Assembly: GCA_964057225.1 (NCBI GenBank) | Contig: OZ059897.1 | Location: forward strand, 11,160,001 to 11,224,000 | DNA length: 64,000 nucleotides | Direction: 5' to 3' | Source: Auanema rhodensis | Lineage: Eukaryota > Nematoda > Chromadorea > Rhabditida > Rhabditidae | Shown here: in pieces, positions 1-14,700 of the stretch | How the letters are laid out: each line of letters starts with the position of its first letter | How positions within the stretch are numbered: the first letter of the stretch is position 1 | The notes under the pieces: model-generated | What the model was told of the DNA's origin: nothing | The model's input: the letters and a program-made list of their open reading frames with translations, nothing else | Database searches by the model: none | Program-made: the position numbers and the translations under genes

Positions 1-2761
1 TTGGAAATATATTTTAAAAACCACACCACGATTGTGCAATCTTGAAAACTGTCTGTCTTAGTATGATTACATAACACTTTATATGCCTCAGTAAAATGAA
101 TTTGAATTTAAATATGAAGCGTCTTTCATATTATACTTTAACCTGATATAGCTTTGTATAGGTTTGTATACTGATCACATATATGGCGATAGGCTAGAAC
201 AGTTCATAACTTTCCTAAATAGATTCTGTTGAATCACCCGAGTTAGAGGTAGTATCTCAGTTTAACCAGAGAATTTCTGAAATGTGAATACGTTTTGAAA
301 ACCACACCACGATTGTGCAATCTTGAAAACTGTCTGTCTTAGTATGATTAAATAACACTTTATATGCCTCAGTAAAATGAACTTGAATATAAATATGAAG
401 CATCTTTTATATTATACTTTAACCTGATATAGCTTTGTATAGGTTTGTACACTGATCACATATATGGCGATAGGCTAGAACAGTTCATAACTTTCCTAAA
501 TAGATTCTGTTGAATCACCCGAGTTAGAGGTAGTATCTCAGTTTAACCAGAGAATTTCTGAGTTGGAAATATATTTTAAAAACCACACCACGATTGTGCA
601 ATCTTGAAAACTGTCTGTCTTAGTATGATTACATAACACTTTATATGCCTCAGTAAAATGAATTTGAATTTAAATATGAAGCGTCTTTCATATTATACTT
701 TAACCTGATATAGCTTTGTATAGGTTTGTATACTGATCACTTATACGGCGATAGGCTAGGACAGTTCATAACTTTCCTAAACATTCCGTTGAATTACCCG
801 AATTAGAGGTAGTATCTCAGTTTAACCAGAGAATTTCTGACTTGGAAATATATTTTGAAAACCACACCACGATTGTCCAACATTGAAAACTGTCTGTTTT
901 AGTATGATTTCATAACACTATATATGCCTAAATAAAATGAATTTGAATATAATAATGAAGCGTCTTTTATATTATACTTTAACCTGATATAGCTTTGTAT
1001 AGGTTTGTATACTGATCACTTATACGCCGATAGGCTAGAACAGTTCATAACTTTCCTAAATAGATTCCGTTGAATCACCCGAGTTAGAGGTAGTATCTCA
1101 ATCTAACCAAAGAACTTCTGAGTTGTATATACATTTTGAAAAGAACACCACGATTGTGCAATCTTGAAAACTGTCTGTCTTAGTATGATTACATAACACT
1201 TTATATGCCTCAGTAAATGAATTTGAATATAAATATGAAGCGTCTTTTATATTATACTTTAACCTGATATAGCTTTGTATAGGTTTGTATACTGATCACT
1301 TATACGCCGATAGGCTAGAACAGTTCATAACTTTCCTAAATAGATTCCGTTGAATCACCCGAGTTAGAGGTAGTATCTCAAACTAAACAAAGAATTTCTG
1401 AGTTATAAATACATTTTGAAAAGCACACCACGATTGTCCAACATTGAAAACTGTCTGTCTTAGTATAATTTCATAACTCTATATATGAATAAGTAAAATG
1501 AATTTGAATATAATAATGAAGCGTCTTTTATTTTATACTTTAACCTGATATAGATTTGTATAGGTTTGTATACTGATCACATATACGGCGGTAGGCTAGA
1601 ACAGTTCATAACTTTCCTAAAAAAGATTCTGTTGAATCACCCGAGTTAGAGGTAGTATCTCAGTTTAACCAGAGAATTTCTGACTTGGAAATATATCTTG
1701 AAAACCACACCACGATTGTGCAACATTGAAAACTGTCTGTCTTAGTATGATTACATAACACTTTATATGCCTCAGTAAAATGAATTTGAATTTAAATATG
1801 AAGCGTCTTTCATATTATACTTTAACCTGATATAGCTTTGTATAGGTTTGTATACTGATCACTTATACGGCGATAGGCTAGGACAGTTCATAACTTTCCT
1901 AAACATTCCGTTGAATTACCCGAATTAGAGATAGTATCTCAATCTAACCAAAGAACTTCTGAGTTGTAAATACATTTCGAAAAGAACACCACTATTGTGC
2001 AACATTGAAAACTGTCTGTCTTAGTATGATTACATAACACTTTATATGCCTCAGTAAATAAATTTGAATATAAATATGAAGCGTCTTTTATATTATACTT
2101 TAACCTGATATAGCTTTGTATAGGTTTGTATACTGATCACTTCTACGCCGATAGGCTAGAACAGTTCATAACTTTCCTAAATAGATTCCGTTGAATCACC
2201 CGAGTTAGAGGTAGTATCTCAAACTAAGCAAAGAATTTCTGAGTTATAAATACATTTCGAAAAGAACACCACGATTGTCCAACATTGAAAACTGTCTGTC
2301 TTAGTATGATTACATAACACTTTATATGCCTCAGTAAATGAATTTGAATATAAATATGAAGCGTCTTTTATATTATACTTTAACCTGATATAGCTTTGTA
2401 TAGGTTTGTATACTGATCACTTATACGGCGATAGGCTAGGACAGTTCATAACTTTCCTAAACATTCCGTTGAATTACCCGAATTAGAGATAGTATCTCAA
2501 TCTAACCAAAGAACTTCTGAGTTGTAAATACATTTCGAAAAGAACACCACTATTGTCCAACATTGAAAACTGTCTGTCTTAGTATAATTTCATAACTCTA
2601 TATATGAATAAGTAAAATGAATTTGAATATAATAATGAAGCGTCTTTTATTTTATACTTTAACCTGATATAGATTTGTATAGGTTTGTATACTGATCACA
2701 TATACGGCGGTAGGCTAGAACAGTTCATAACTTTCCTAAAAAAGATTCTGTTGAATCACCC

Positions 2762-5700
2762 GAGTGAAAAGAACACCACGATTGTGCAATCTTGAAAACT
2801 GTCTGTCTTAGTATAATTTCATAACTCTATATATGAATAAGTAAAATGAATTTGAATATAATAATGAAGCGTCTTTTATATTATACTTTAACCTGATATA
2901 GCTTTGTATAGGTTTGTATACTGATCACATATACGGCGATAGGCTAGAACAGTTCATAACTTTCCTAAACATTCCGTTTAATTACCCGAATTAGAGGTAG
3001 TATCTCAATCTAACCAAAAAACTTCTGAATTGTAAATACATTCTGAAAAGAACACCACGATTGTGCAACATTGGAAAATGTCTGTCTTAGTATGATTACA
3101 TAACACTTTATATGCCTAAGTAAAATGAATTTGAATATAAATATGAAGCGTCTTTTATATTATACTTTAACCTGATATAGCTTTGTATAGGTTTGTATAC
3201 TGATCACTTATACGGCGATAGGCTAGAACAGTTCATAACCTTCCTAAATAGATTCCGTTGAATTACCCGAATTAGAGGTAGTATCTTAATCTAACCAAAG
3301 AACTTCTGAGTTGTATATACATTTTGAAAAGAACACCACGATTGTGCAATCTTGAAAACTGTCTGTCTTAGTATGATTACATAACACTATATATGCCTCA
3401 GTAAAATGAATTTGAATATAAATATGAAGCGTCTTTTATATTATACTTTAACTTGATATAGCTTTGTATGGGTTTGTATACTGATCACTTATACGGCGAT
3501 AGGCTAGAACAGTTCATAACCTTCCTAAATAGATTCCGTTGAATTACCCGAATTAGAGGTAGTATCTTAATCTAACCAAAGAACTTCTGAGTTGTGAATA
3601 CATTTTGAAAAGCACACCACGATTGTGCAACATTGAAAACTGTCTGTCTTAGTATGATTACATAACACTTTATATGCCTCAGTAAAATGAATTTGAATTT
3701 AAATATGAAGCGTCTTTCATATTATACTTTAACCTGATATAGCTTTGTATAGGTTTGTATACTGATCACTTATACGGCGATAGGCTAGAACAGTTCATAA
3801 CTTTCCTAAAAAGATTCCGTTGAATCACCCGAGTTAGAGGTAGTATCTCAGTTTAACCAGAGAATTTCTGAGTTGGAAATATATTTTAAAAACCACACCA
3901 CGATTGTGCAATCTTGAAAACTGTCTGTCTTAGTATGATTAAATAACACTTTATATGCCTCAGTAAAATGAACTTGAATATAAATATGAAGCATCTTTTA
4001 TATTATACTTTAACCTGATATAGCTTTGTATAGGTTTGTACACTGATCACATATATGGCGATAGGCTAGAACAGTTCATAACTTTCCTAAATAGATTCTG
4101 TTGAATCACCCGAGTTAGAGGTAGTATCTCAGTTTAACCAGAGAATTTCTGACTTGGAAATATATTTTGAAAACCACACCACGATTGTCCAACATTGAAA
4201 ACTGTCTGTTTTAGTATGATTTCATAACACTATATATGCCTAAATAAAATGAATTTGAATATAATAATGAAGTGTCTTTTATATTATACTTTAACCTGAT
4301 ATAGCTTTGTATAGGTTTGTACACTGATCACATATACGGCGATAGGCTAGAACAGTTCATAACTTTCTTAAATAGATTCCGTTGAATCACCCGAGTTAGA
4401 GGTAGTATCTCAGTTTAACCAGAGAATTTCTGAGTTGGAAATATATTTTAAAAACCACATCCCGATTGTGCAATCTTGAAAACTGTCTGTCTTAGTATGA
4501 TTTCATAACTATATATATGAATAAGTAAAATGAACTTGAATATAAATATGAAGCATCTTTTATATTATACTTTAACCTGATATAGCTTTGTATAGGTTTG
4601 TACACTGATCACATATATGGCGATAGGCTAGAACAGTTCATAACTTTCCTAAACATTCCGTTTAATTACCCGAATTAGAGGTAGTATCTCAGTTTAACCA
4701 GAGAATTTCTGAATTGGAAATATATTTTAAAAACCACACCACGATTGTGCAATCTTGAAAACTGTCTGTCTTAGTATGATTAAATAACACTTTATATGCC
4801 TCAGTAAAATGAACTTGAATATAAATATGAAGCATCTTTTATATTATACTTTAACCTGATATAGCTTTGTATAGGTTTGTATACTGATCACTTATACGGC
4901 GATAGGCTAGAACAGTTCATAACCTTCCTAAATAGATTCCGTTGAAATACCCGAATTAGAGGTAGTATCTCAATCTAACCAAAGAACTTCTGAGTTGTAA
5001 ATACATTTCGAAAAGAACACCACGATTGTGCAACATTGAAAACTGTCTGTTTCAGTATGATTACATAACACTTTATATGCCTAAGTAAAATGAATTTGAA
5101 TATAAATATGAAGCGTCTTTTATATCATACTTTAACCTGATATAGCTTTGTATAGGTTTGTACACTGATCACATATACGGCGATAGGCTAGAACAGTTCA
5201 TAACTTTCCTAAACATTCCGTTTAATTACCCGAATTAGAGGAAGTATCTCAATCTAACCAAAAAACTTCTGAATTGTAAATACATTCTGAAAAGAACACC
5301 ACGATTGTGCAACATTGGAAAATGTCTGTCTTAGTATGATTACATAACACTTTATATGCCTAAGTAAAATGAATTTGAATATAAATATGAAGCGTCTTTT
5401 ATATTATACTTTAACCTGATATAGCTTTGTATAGGTTTGTATACTGATCACTTATACGGCGATAGGCTAGAACAGTTCATAACCTTCCTAAATAGATTCC
5501 GTTGAATTACCCGAATTAGAGGTAGTATCTTAATCTAACCAAAGAACTTCTGAGTTGTATATACATTTTGAAAAGAACACCACGATTGTGCAATCTTGAA
5601 AACTGTCTGTCTTAGTATGATTACATAACACTATATATGCCTCAGTAAAATGAATTTGAATATAAATATGAAGCGTCTTTTATATTATACTTTAACTTGA

Positions 5701-8700
5701 TATAGCTTTGTATGGGTTTGTATACTGATCACTTATACGGCGATAGGCTAGAACAGTTCATAACCTTCCTAAATAGATTCCGTTGAATTACCCGAATTAG
5801 AGGTAGTATCTTAATCTAACCAAAGAACTTCTGAGTTGTGAATACATTTTGAAAAGCACACCACGATTGTGCAACATTGAAAACTGTCTGTCTTAGTATG
5901 ATTACATAACACTTTATATGCCTCAGTAAAATGAATTTGAATTTAAATATGAAGCGTCTTTCATATTATACTTTAACCTGATATAGCTTTGTATAGGTTT
6001 GTATACTGATCACTTATACGGCGATAGGCTAGAACAGTTCATAACTTTCCTAAAAAGATTCCGTTGAATCACCCGAGTTAGAGGTAGTATCTCAGTTTAA
6101 CCAGAGAATTTCTGAGTTGGAAATATATTTTAAAAACCACACCACGATTGTGCAATCTTGAAAACTGTCTGTCTTAGTATGATTAAATAACACTTTATAT
6201 GCCTCAGTAAAATGAACTTGAATATAAATATGAAGCATCTTTTATATTATACTTTAACCTGATATAGCTTTGTATAGGTTTGTACACTGATCACATATAT
6301 GGCGATAGGCTAGAACAGTTCATAACTTTCCTAAACATTCCGTTTAATTACCCGAATTAGAGGTAGTATCTCAATCTAACCAAAAAACTTCTGAATTGTA
6401 AATACATTCTGAAAAGAACACCACGATTGTGCAACATTGGAAAATGTCTGTCTTAGTATGATTACATAACACTTTATATGCCTCAGTAAAATGAATTTGA
6501 ATTTAAATATGAAGCGTCTTTCATATTATACTTTAACCTGATATAGCTTTGTATAGGTTTGTATACTGATCACTTATACGGCGATAGGCTAGAACAGTTC
6601 ATAACTTTCCTAAAAAGATTCCGTTGAATCACCCGAGTTAGAGGTAGTATCTCAGTTTAACCAGAGAATTTCTGAGTTGGAAATATATTTTAAAAACCAC
6701 ACCACGATTGTGCAATCTTGAAAACTGTCTGTCTTAGTATGATTAAATAACACTTTATATGCCTAAGTAAAATGAATTTAAATATAAATATGAAGCGTCT
6801 TTTATATTATACTTTAACCTGATATAGCTTTGTATAGGTTTGTACCCTGATCACATATACGGCGATAGGCTAGAACAGTTCATAACTTTCCTAAATAGAT
6901 TCTGTTGAATCACCCGAGTGAAAAGAACACCACGATTGTGCAATCTTGAAAACTGTCTGTCTTAGTATGATTAAATAACACTTTATATGCCTAAGTAAAA
7001 TGAATTTAAATATAAATATGAAGTGTCTTTTATATTATACTTTAACCTGATATAGCTTTGTATAGGTTTGTATACTGATCACTTATACGGCGATAGGCTA
7101 GAACAGTTCATAACCTTCCTAAATAGATTCCGTTGAAATACCCGAATTAGAGGTAGTATCTCAATCTAACCAAAGAACTTCTGAGTTGTAAATACATTTC
7201 GAAAAGAACACCACGATTGTGCAACATTGAAAACTGTCTGTTTCAGTATGATTACATAACACTTTATATGCCTAAGTAAAATGAATTTGAATATAAATAT
7301 GAAGCGTCTTTTATATCATACTTTAACCTGATATAGCTTTGTATAGGTTTGTACACTGATCACATATACGGCGATAGGCTAGAACAGTTCATAACTTTCC
7401 TAAACATTCCGTTTAATTACCCGAATTAGAGGAAGTATCTCAATCTAACCAAAAAACTTCTGAATTGTAAATACATTCTGAAAAGAACACCACGATTGTG
7501 CAACATTGGAAAATGTCTGTCTTAGTATGATTACATAACACTTTATATGCCTAAGTAAAATGAATTTGAATATAAATATGAAGCGTCTTTTATATTATAC
7601 TTTAACCTGATATAGCTTTGTATAGGTTTGTATACTGATCACTTATACGGCGATAGGCTAGAACAGTTCATAACCTTCCTAAATAGATTCCGTTGAATTA
7701 CCCGAATTAGAGGTAGTATCTTAATCTAACCAAAGAACTTCTGAGTTGTATATACATTTTGAAAAGAACACCACGATTGTGCAATCTTGAAAACTGTCTG
7801 TCTTAGTATGATTACATAACACTATATATGCCTCAGTAAAATGAATTTGAATATAAATATGAAGCGTCTTTTATATTATACTTTAACTTGATATAGCTTT
7901 GTATGGGTTTGTATACTGATCACTTATACGGCGATAGGCTAGAACAGTTCATAACCTTCCTAAATAGATTCCGTTGAATTACCCGAATTAGAGGTAGTAT
8001 CTTAATCTAACCAAAGAACTTCTGAGTTGTGAATACATTTTGAAAAGCACACCACGATTGTGCAACATTGAAAACTGTCTGTCTTAGTATGATTACATAA
8101 CACTTTATATGCCTCAGTAAAATGAATTTGAATTTAAATATGAAGCGTCTTTCATATTATACTTTAACCTGATATAGCTTTGTATAGGTTTGTATACTGA
8201 TCACTTATACGGCGATAGGCTAGAACAGTTCATAACTTTCCTAAAAAGATTCCGTTGAATCACCCGAGTTAGAGGTAGTATCTCAGTTTAACCAGAGAAT
8301 TTCTGAGTTGGAAATATATTTTAAAAACCACACCACGATTGTGCAATCTTGAAAACTGTCTGTCTTAGTATGATTAAATAACACTTTATATGCCTCAGTA
8401 AAATGAACTTGAATATAAATATGAAGCATCTTTTATATTATACTTTAACCTGATATAGCTTTGTATAGGTTTGTACACTGATCACATATATGGCGATAGG
8501 CTAGAACAGTTCATAACTTTCCTAAATAGATTCTGTTGAATCACCCGAGTTAGAGGTAGTATCTCAGTTTAACCAGAGAATTTCTGACTTGGAAATATAT
8601 TTTGAAAACCACACCACGATTGTCCAACATTGAAAACTGTCTGTTTTAGTATGATTTCATAACACTATATATGCCTAAATAAAATGAATTTGAATATAAT

Positions 8701-11700
8701 AATGAAGTGTCTTTTATATTATACTTTAACCTGATATAGCTTTGTATAGGTTTGTACACTGATCACATATACGGCGATAGGCTAGAACAGTTCATAACTT
8801 TCTTAAATAGATTCCGTTGAATCACCCGAGTTAGAGGTAGTATCTCAGTTTAACCAGAGAATTTCTGAATTGTGAATACGTTTTGAAAAGCACACCACGA
8901 TTGTGCATTCTTGAAAACTGTCTGTTTTAGTATGATTTCATAACACTATATATGCCTAAATAAAATGAATTTGAATACAATAATGAAGCGTCTTTTATAT
9001 TATACTTTGATCTGATATAGCTTTGTATAGGTTTGTACACTGATCACATATAGGCTAGAACAGTTCATAACTTTCCTAAATAGATTCTGTTGAATCACCC
9101 GAGTGAAAAGAACACCACGATTGTGCAATCTTGAAAACTGTCTGTCTTAGTATGATTACATAACACTTTATATGCCTCAGTAAAATGAATTTGAATATAA
9201 ATATGAAGCGTCTTTTATATTATACTTTAACCTGATATAGCTTTGTATGGGTTTGTATACTGATCACTTATACGGCGATAGGCTAGAACAGTTCATAACT
9301 TACTTAAATAGATTCCGTTGAATCACCCGAGTTAGAGGTACTATCTCAGTTTAACCAGAGAATTTCTGAGTTGTGAATACATTTTGAAAAGCACACCACG
9401 ATTGTGCAACATTGAAAACTGTCTGTTTCAGTATGATTTCATAACACTATATATGCCTAAGTAAAATGAATTTGAATACAAAAATAAAGCGTCTTTTATA
9501 TTATACTTTAACCTGATGTAGCTTTGTATGGAATTGTATACTGATCGCTTATACGGCGATAGGCTAGAACAGTTCATAACTTTCCTAAACATTCCGTTGA
9601 ATTACCCGAATTAGAGATAGTATCTCAATCTAACCAAAAACCTTCTGAGTTGTAAATACATTTTGAAAAGAACACCACGATTGTGCAACATTGAAAACTG
9701 TCTGTCTCAGTATGATTACATAACACTTTATATGCCTAAGTAAAATGAATTTGAATATAAATATGAAGCGTCTTTTATATTATACTTTAACCTGATATAG
9801 CTTTGTATAGGTTTGTACACTGATCACATATACGGCGATAGGCTAGAACAGTTCATAACTTTCCTAAACATTCAGTTTAATTACCCGAATTAGAGGTAGT
9901 ATCTCAATCTAACCAAAAAACTTCTGAGTTGTAAATACATTCTGAAAAGAACACCACGATTGTGCAACATTGGAAAATGTCTGTCTTAGTATGATTACAT
10001 AACACTTTATATGCCTAAGTAAAATGAATTTGAATATAAATATGAAGCGTCTTTTGTATTATACTTTAACCTGATATAGCTTTGTATAGGTTTGTATACT
10101 GATCACTTATACGCTGATAGGCTAGAACAGTTCATAACCTTCCTAAATAGATTCCGTTGAATTACCCGAATTAGAGGTAGTATCTTAATCTAACCAAAAA
10201 ACTTCTGAGTTGTATATACATTTTGAAAAGAACACCACGATTGTGCAATCTTGAAAACTGTCTGTCTTAGTATGATTACATAACACTTTATATGCCTAAG
10301 TAAAATGAATTTGAATATAAATATGAAGCGTCTTTTATATTATACTTTAACCTGATATAGCTTTGTATAGGTTTGTACCCTGATCACATATACGGCGATA
10401 GGCTAGAACAGTTCATAACTTTCCTAAATAGATTCTGTTGAATCACCCGAGTGAAAAGAACACCACGATTGTGCAATCTTGAAAACTGTCTGTCTTAGTA
10501 TGATTACATAACACTATATATGCCTCAGTAAAATGAATTTGAATATAAATATGAAGCGTCTTTTATATTATACTGTAACCTGATATAGCTTTGTATGGGT
10601 TTGTATACTGATCACTTATACGGCGATAGGCTACAACAGTTCATAACTTTCCTAAACATTCCGTTGAATTACCCGAATTAGAGATAGTATCTCAATCTAA
10701 CCAAAGAACTTCTGGGTTGTAAATACATTTCGAAAAGAACACCACTATTGTGCAACATTGAAAACTGTCTGTCTTAGTATGATTACATAACACTTTATAT
10801 GCCTCAGTAAAATGAATTTGAATTTAAATATGAAGCGTCTTTCATATTATACTTTAACCTGATATAGCTTTGTATAGGTTTGTATACTGATCACTTATAC
10901 GGCGATAGGCTAGAACAGTTCATAACTTTCCTAAAAAGATTCCGTTGAATCACCCGAGTTAGAGGTAGTATCTCAGTTTAACCAGAGAATTTCTGAGTTG
11001 GAAATATATTTTAAAAACCACACCACGATTGTGCAATCTTGAAAACTGTCTGTCTTAGTATGATTAAATAACACTTTATATGCCTAAGTAAAATGAATTT
11101 AAATATAAATATGAAGCGTCTTTTATATTATACTTTAACCTGATATAGCTTTGTATAGGTTTGTATACTGATCACTTATACGGCGATAGGCTAGAACAGT
11201 TCATAACCTTCCTAAATAGATTCCGTTGAAATACCCGAATTAGAGGTAGTATCTCAATCTAACCAAAGAACTTCTGAGTTGTAAATACATTTCGAAAAGA
11301 ACACCACGATTGTGCAACATTGAAAACTGTCTGTTTCAGTATGATTACATAACACTTTATATGCCTAAGTAAAATGAATTTGAATATAAATATGAAGCGT
11401 CTTTTATATTATACTTTAACCTGATATAGCTTTGTATAGGTTTATACACTGATCACATATACGGCGATAGGCTAGAACAGTTCATAACTTTCCTAAACAT
11501 TCCGTTTAATTACCCGAATTAGAGGTAGTATCTCAATCTAACCAAAAAACTTCTGAATTGTAAATACATTCTGAAAAGAACACCACGATTGTGCAACATT
11601 GGAAAATGTCTGTCTTAGTATGATTACATAACACTTTATATGCCTAAGTAAAATGAATTTGAATATAAATATGAAGCGTCTTTTATATTATACTTTAACC

Positions 11701-14700
11701 TGATATAGCTTTGTATAGGTTTGTATACTGATCACTTATACGGCGATAGGCTAGAACAGTTCATAACCTTCCTAAATAGATTCCGTTGAATTACCCGAAT
11801 TAGAGGTAGTATCTTAATCTAACCAAAGAACTTCTGAGTTGTATATACATTTTGAAAAGAACACCACGATTGTGCAATCTTGAAAACTGTCTGTCTTAGT
11901 ATGATTACATAACACTATATATGCCTCAGTAAAATGAATTTGAATATAAATATGAAGCGTCTTTTATATTATACTTTAACTTGATATAGCTTTGTATGGG
12001 TTTGTATACTGATCACTTATACGGCGATAGGCTAGAACAGTTCATAACCTTCCTAAATAGATTCCGTTGAATTACCCGAATTAGAGGTAGTATCTTAATC
12101 TAACCAAAGAACTTCTGAGTTGTGAATACATTTTGAAAAGCACACCACGATTGTGCAACATTGAAAACTGTCTGTCTTAGTATGATTACATAACACTTTA
12201 TATGCCTCAGTAAAATGAATTTGAATTTAAATATGAAGCGTCTTTCATATTATACTTTAACCTGATATAGCTTTGTATAGGTTTGTATACTGATCACTTA
12301 TACGGCGATAGGCTAGAACAGTTTATAACTTTCCTAAATAGATTCTGTTGAATCACCCGAGTTAGAGGTAGTATCTCAGTTTAACCAGAGAATTTCTGAC
12401 TTGGAAATATATTTTGAAAACCACACCACGATTGTCCAACATTGAAAACTGTCTGTTTTAGTATGATTTCATAACACTATATATGCCTAAATAAAATGAA
12501 TTTGAATATAATAATGAAGTGTCTTTTATATTATACTTTAACCTGATATAGCTTTGTATAGGTTTGTACACTGATCACATATACGGCGATAGGCTAGAAC
12601 AGTTCATAACTTTCTTAAATAGATTCCGTTGAATCACCCGAGTTAGAGGTAGTATCTCAGTTTAACCAGAGAATTTCTGAAATGTGAATACGTTTTGAAA
12701 AGCACACCACGATTGTGCATTCTTGAAAACTGTCTGTTTTAGTATGATTTCATAACACTATATATGCCTAAATAAAATGAATTTGAATATAAATATGAAG
12801 CGTCTTTTATATTATACTTTAACCTGATATAGCTTTGTATAGGTTTGTACACTGATCACATATATGGCGATAGGCTAGAACAGTTCATAACTTTCCTAAA
12901 TAGATTCTGTTGAATCACCCGAGTGAAAAGAACACCACGATTGTGCAATCTTGAAAACTGTCTGTCTTAGTATGATTACATAACACTTTATATGCCTCAG
13001 TAAAATGAATTTGAATATAAATATGAAGCGTCTTTTATATTAAACTTTAACCTGATATAGCTTTGTATGGGTTTGTATACTGATCACTTATACGGCGATA
13101 GGCTAGAACAGTTCATAACTTACTTAAATAGATTCCGTTGAATCACCCGAGTTAGAGGTACTATCTCAGTTTAACCAGAGAATTTCTGAGTTGGAAATAT
13201 ATTTTAAAAACCACACCACGATTGTGCAATCTTGAAAACTGTCTGTCTTAGTATGATTAAATAACACTTTATATGCCTCAGTAAAATGAACTTGAATATA
13301 AATATGAAGCATCTTTTATATTATACTTTAACCTGATATAGCTTTGTATAGGTTTGTACACTGATCACATATATGGCGATAGGCTAGAACAGTTCATAAC
13401 TTTCCTAAATAGATTCTGTTGAATCACCCGAGTTAGAGGTAGTATCTCAGTTTAACCAGAGAATTTCTGACTTGGAAATATATTTTGAAAACCACACCAC
13501 GATTGTGCAACATTGAAAACTGTCTGTCTTAGTATGATTTCATAACACTATATATGCCTAAGTAAAATGAATTTGAATACAAAAATAAAGCGTCTTTTAT
13601 ATTATACTTTAACCTGATGTAGCTTTGTATAGGTTTGTATACTGATCACTTATACGGCGATAGGCTAGAACAGTTCATAACTTTCCTAAAAAGATTCCGT
13701 TGAATCACCCGAGTTAGAGGTAGTATCTCAGTTTAACCAGAGAATTTCTGAGTTGGAAATATATTTTAAAAACCACACCACGATTGTGCAATCTTGAAAA
13801 CTGTCTGTCTTAGTATGATTAAATAACACTTTATATGCCTCAGTAAAATGAACTTGAATATAAATATGAAGCATCTTTTATATTATACTTTAACCTGATA
13901 TAGCTTTGTATAGGTTTGTACACTGATCACATATATGGCGATAGGCTAGAACAGTTCATAACTTTCCTAAATAGATTCTGTTGAATCACCCGAGTTAGAG
14001 GTAGTATCTCAGTTTAACCAGAGAATTTCTGACTTGGAAATATATTTTGAAAACCACACCACGATTGTCCAACATTGAAAACTGTCTGTTTTAGTATGAT
14101 TTCATAACACTATATATGCCTAAATAAAATGAATTTGAATATAATAATGAAGCGTCTTTTATATTATACTTTAACCTGATATAGCTTTGTATAGGTTTGT
14201 ATACTGATCACATATATGGCGATAGGCTAGAACAGTTCATAACTTTCCTAAATAGATTCTGTTGAATCACCCGAGTGAAAAGAACACCACGATTGTGCAA
14301 TCTTGAAAACTGTCTGTCTTAGTATGATTACATAACACTTTATATGCCTCAGTAAAATGAATTTGAATATAAATATGAAGCGTCTTTTATATTATACTTT
14401 AACCTGATATAGCTTTGTATGGGTTTGTATACTGATCACTTATACGGCGATAGGCTAGAACAGTTCATAACTTACTTAAATAGATTCCGTTGAATCACCC
14501 GAGTTAGAGGTACTATCTCAGTTTAACCAGAGAATTTCTGAGTTGTGAATACATTTTGAAAAGCACACCACGATTGTGCAACATTGAAAACTGTCTGTTT
14601 CAGTATGATTTCATAACACTATATATGCCTAAGTAAAATGAATTTGAATACAAAAATAAAGCGTCTTTTATATTATACTTTAACCTGATGTAGCTTTGTA

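Noticed and set aside
1065-1085. Possible CENP-B-like box around ATTCCGTTGAATCACCCGAG in the satellite
   Set aside because: The required TTCG and CGGG core positions do not match in either orientation.
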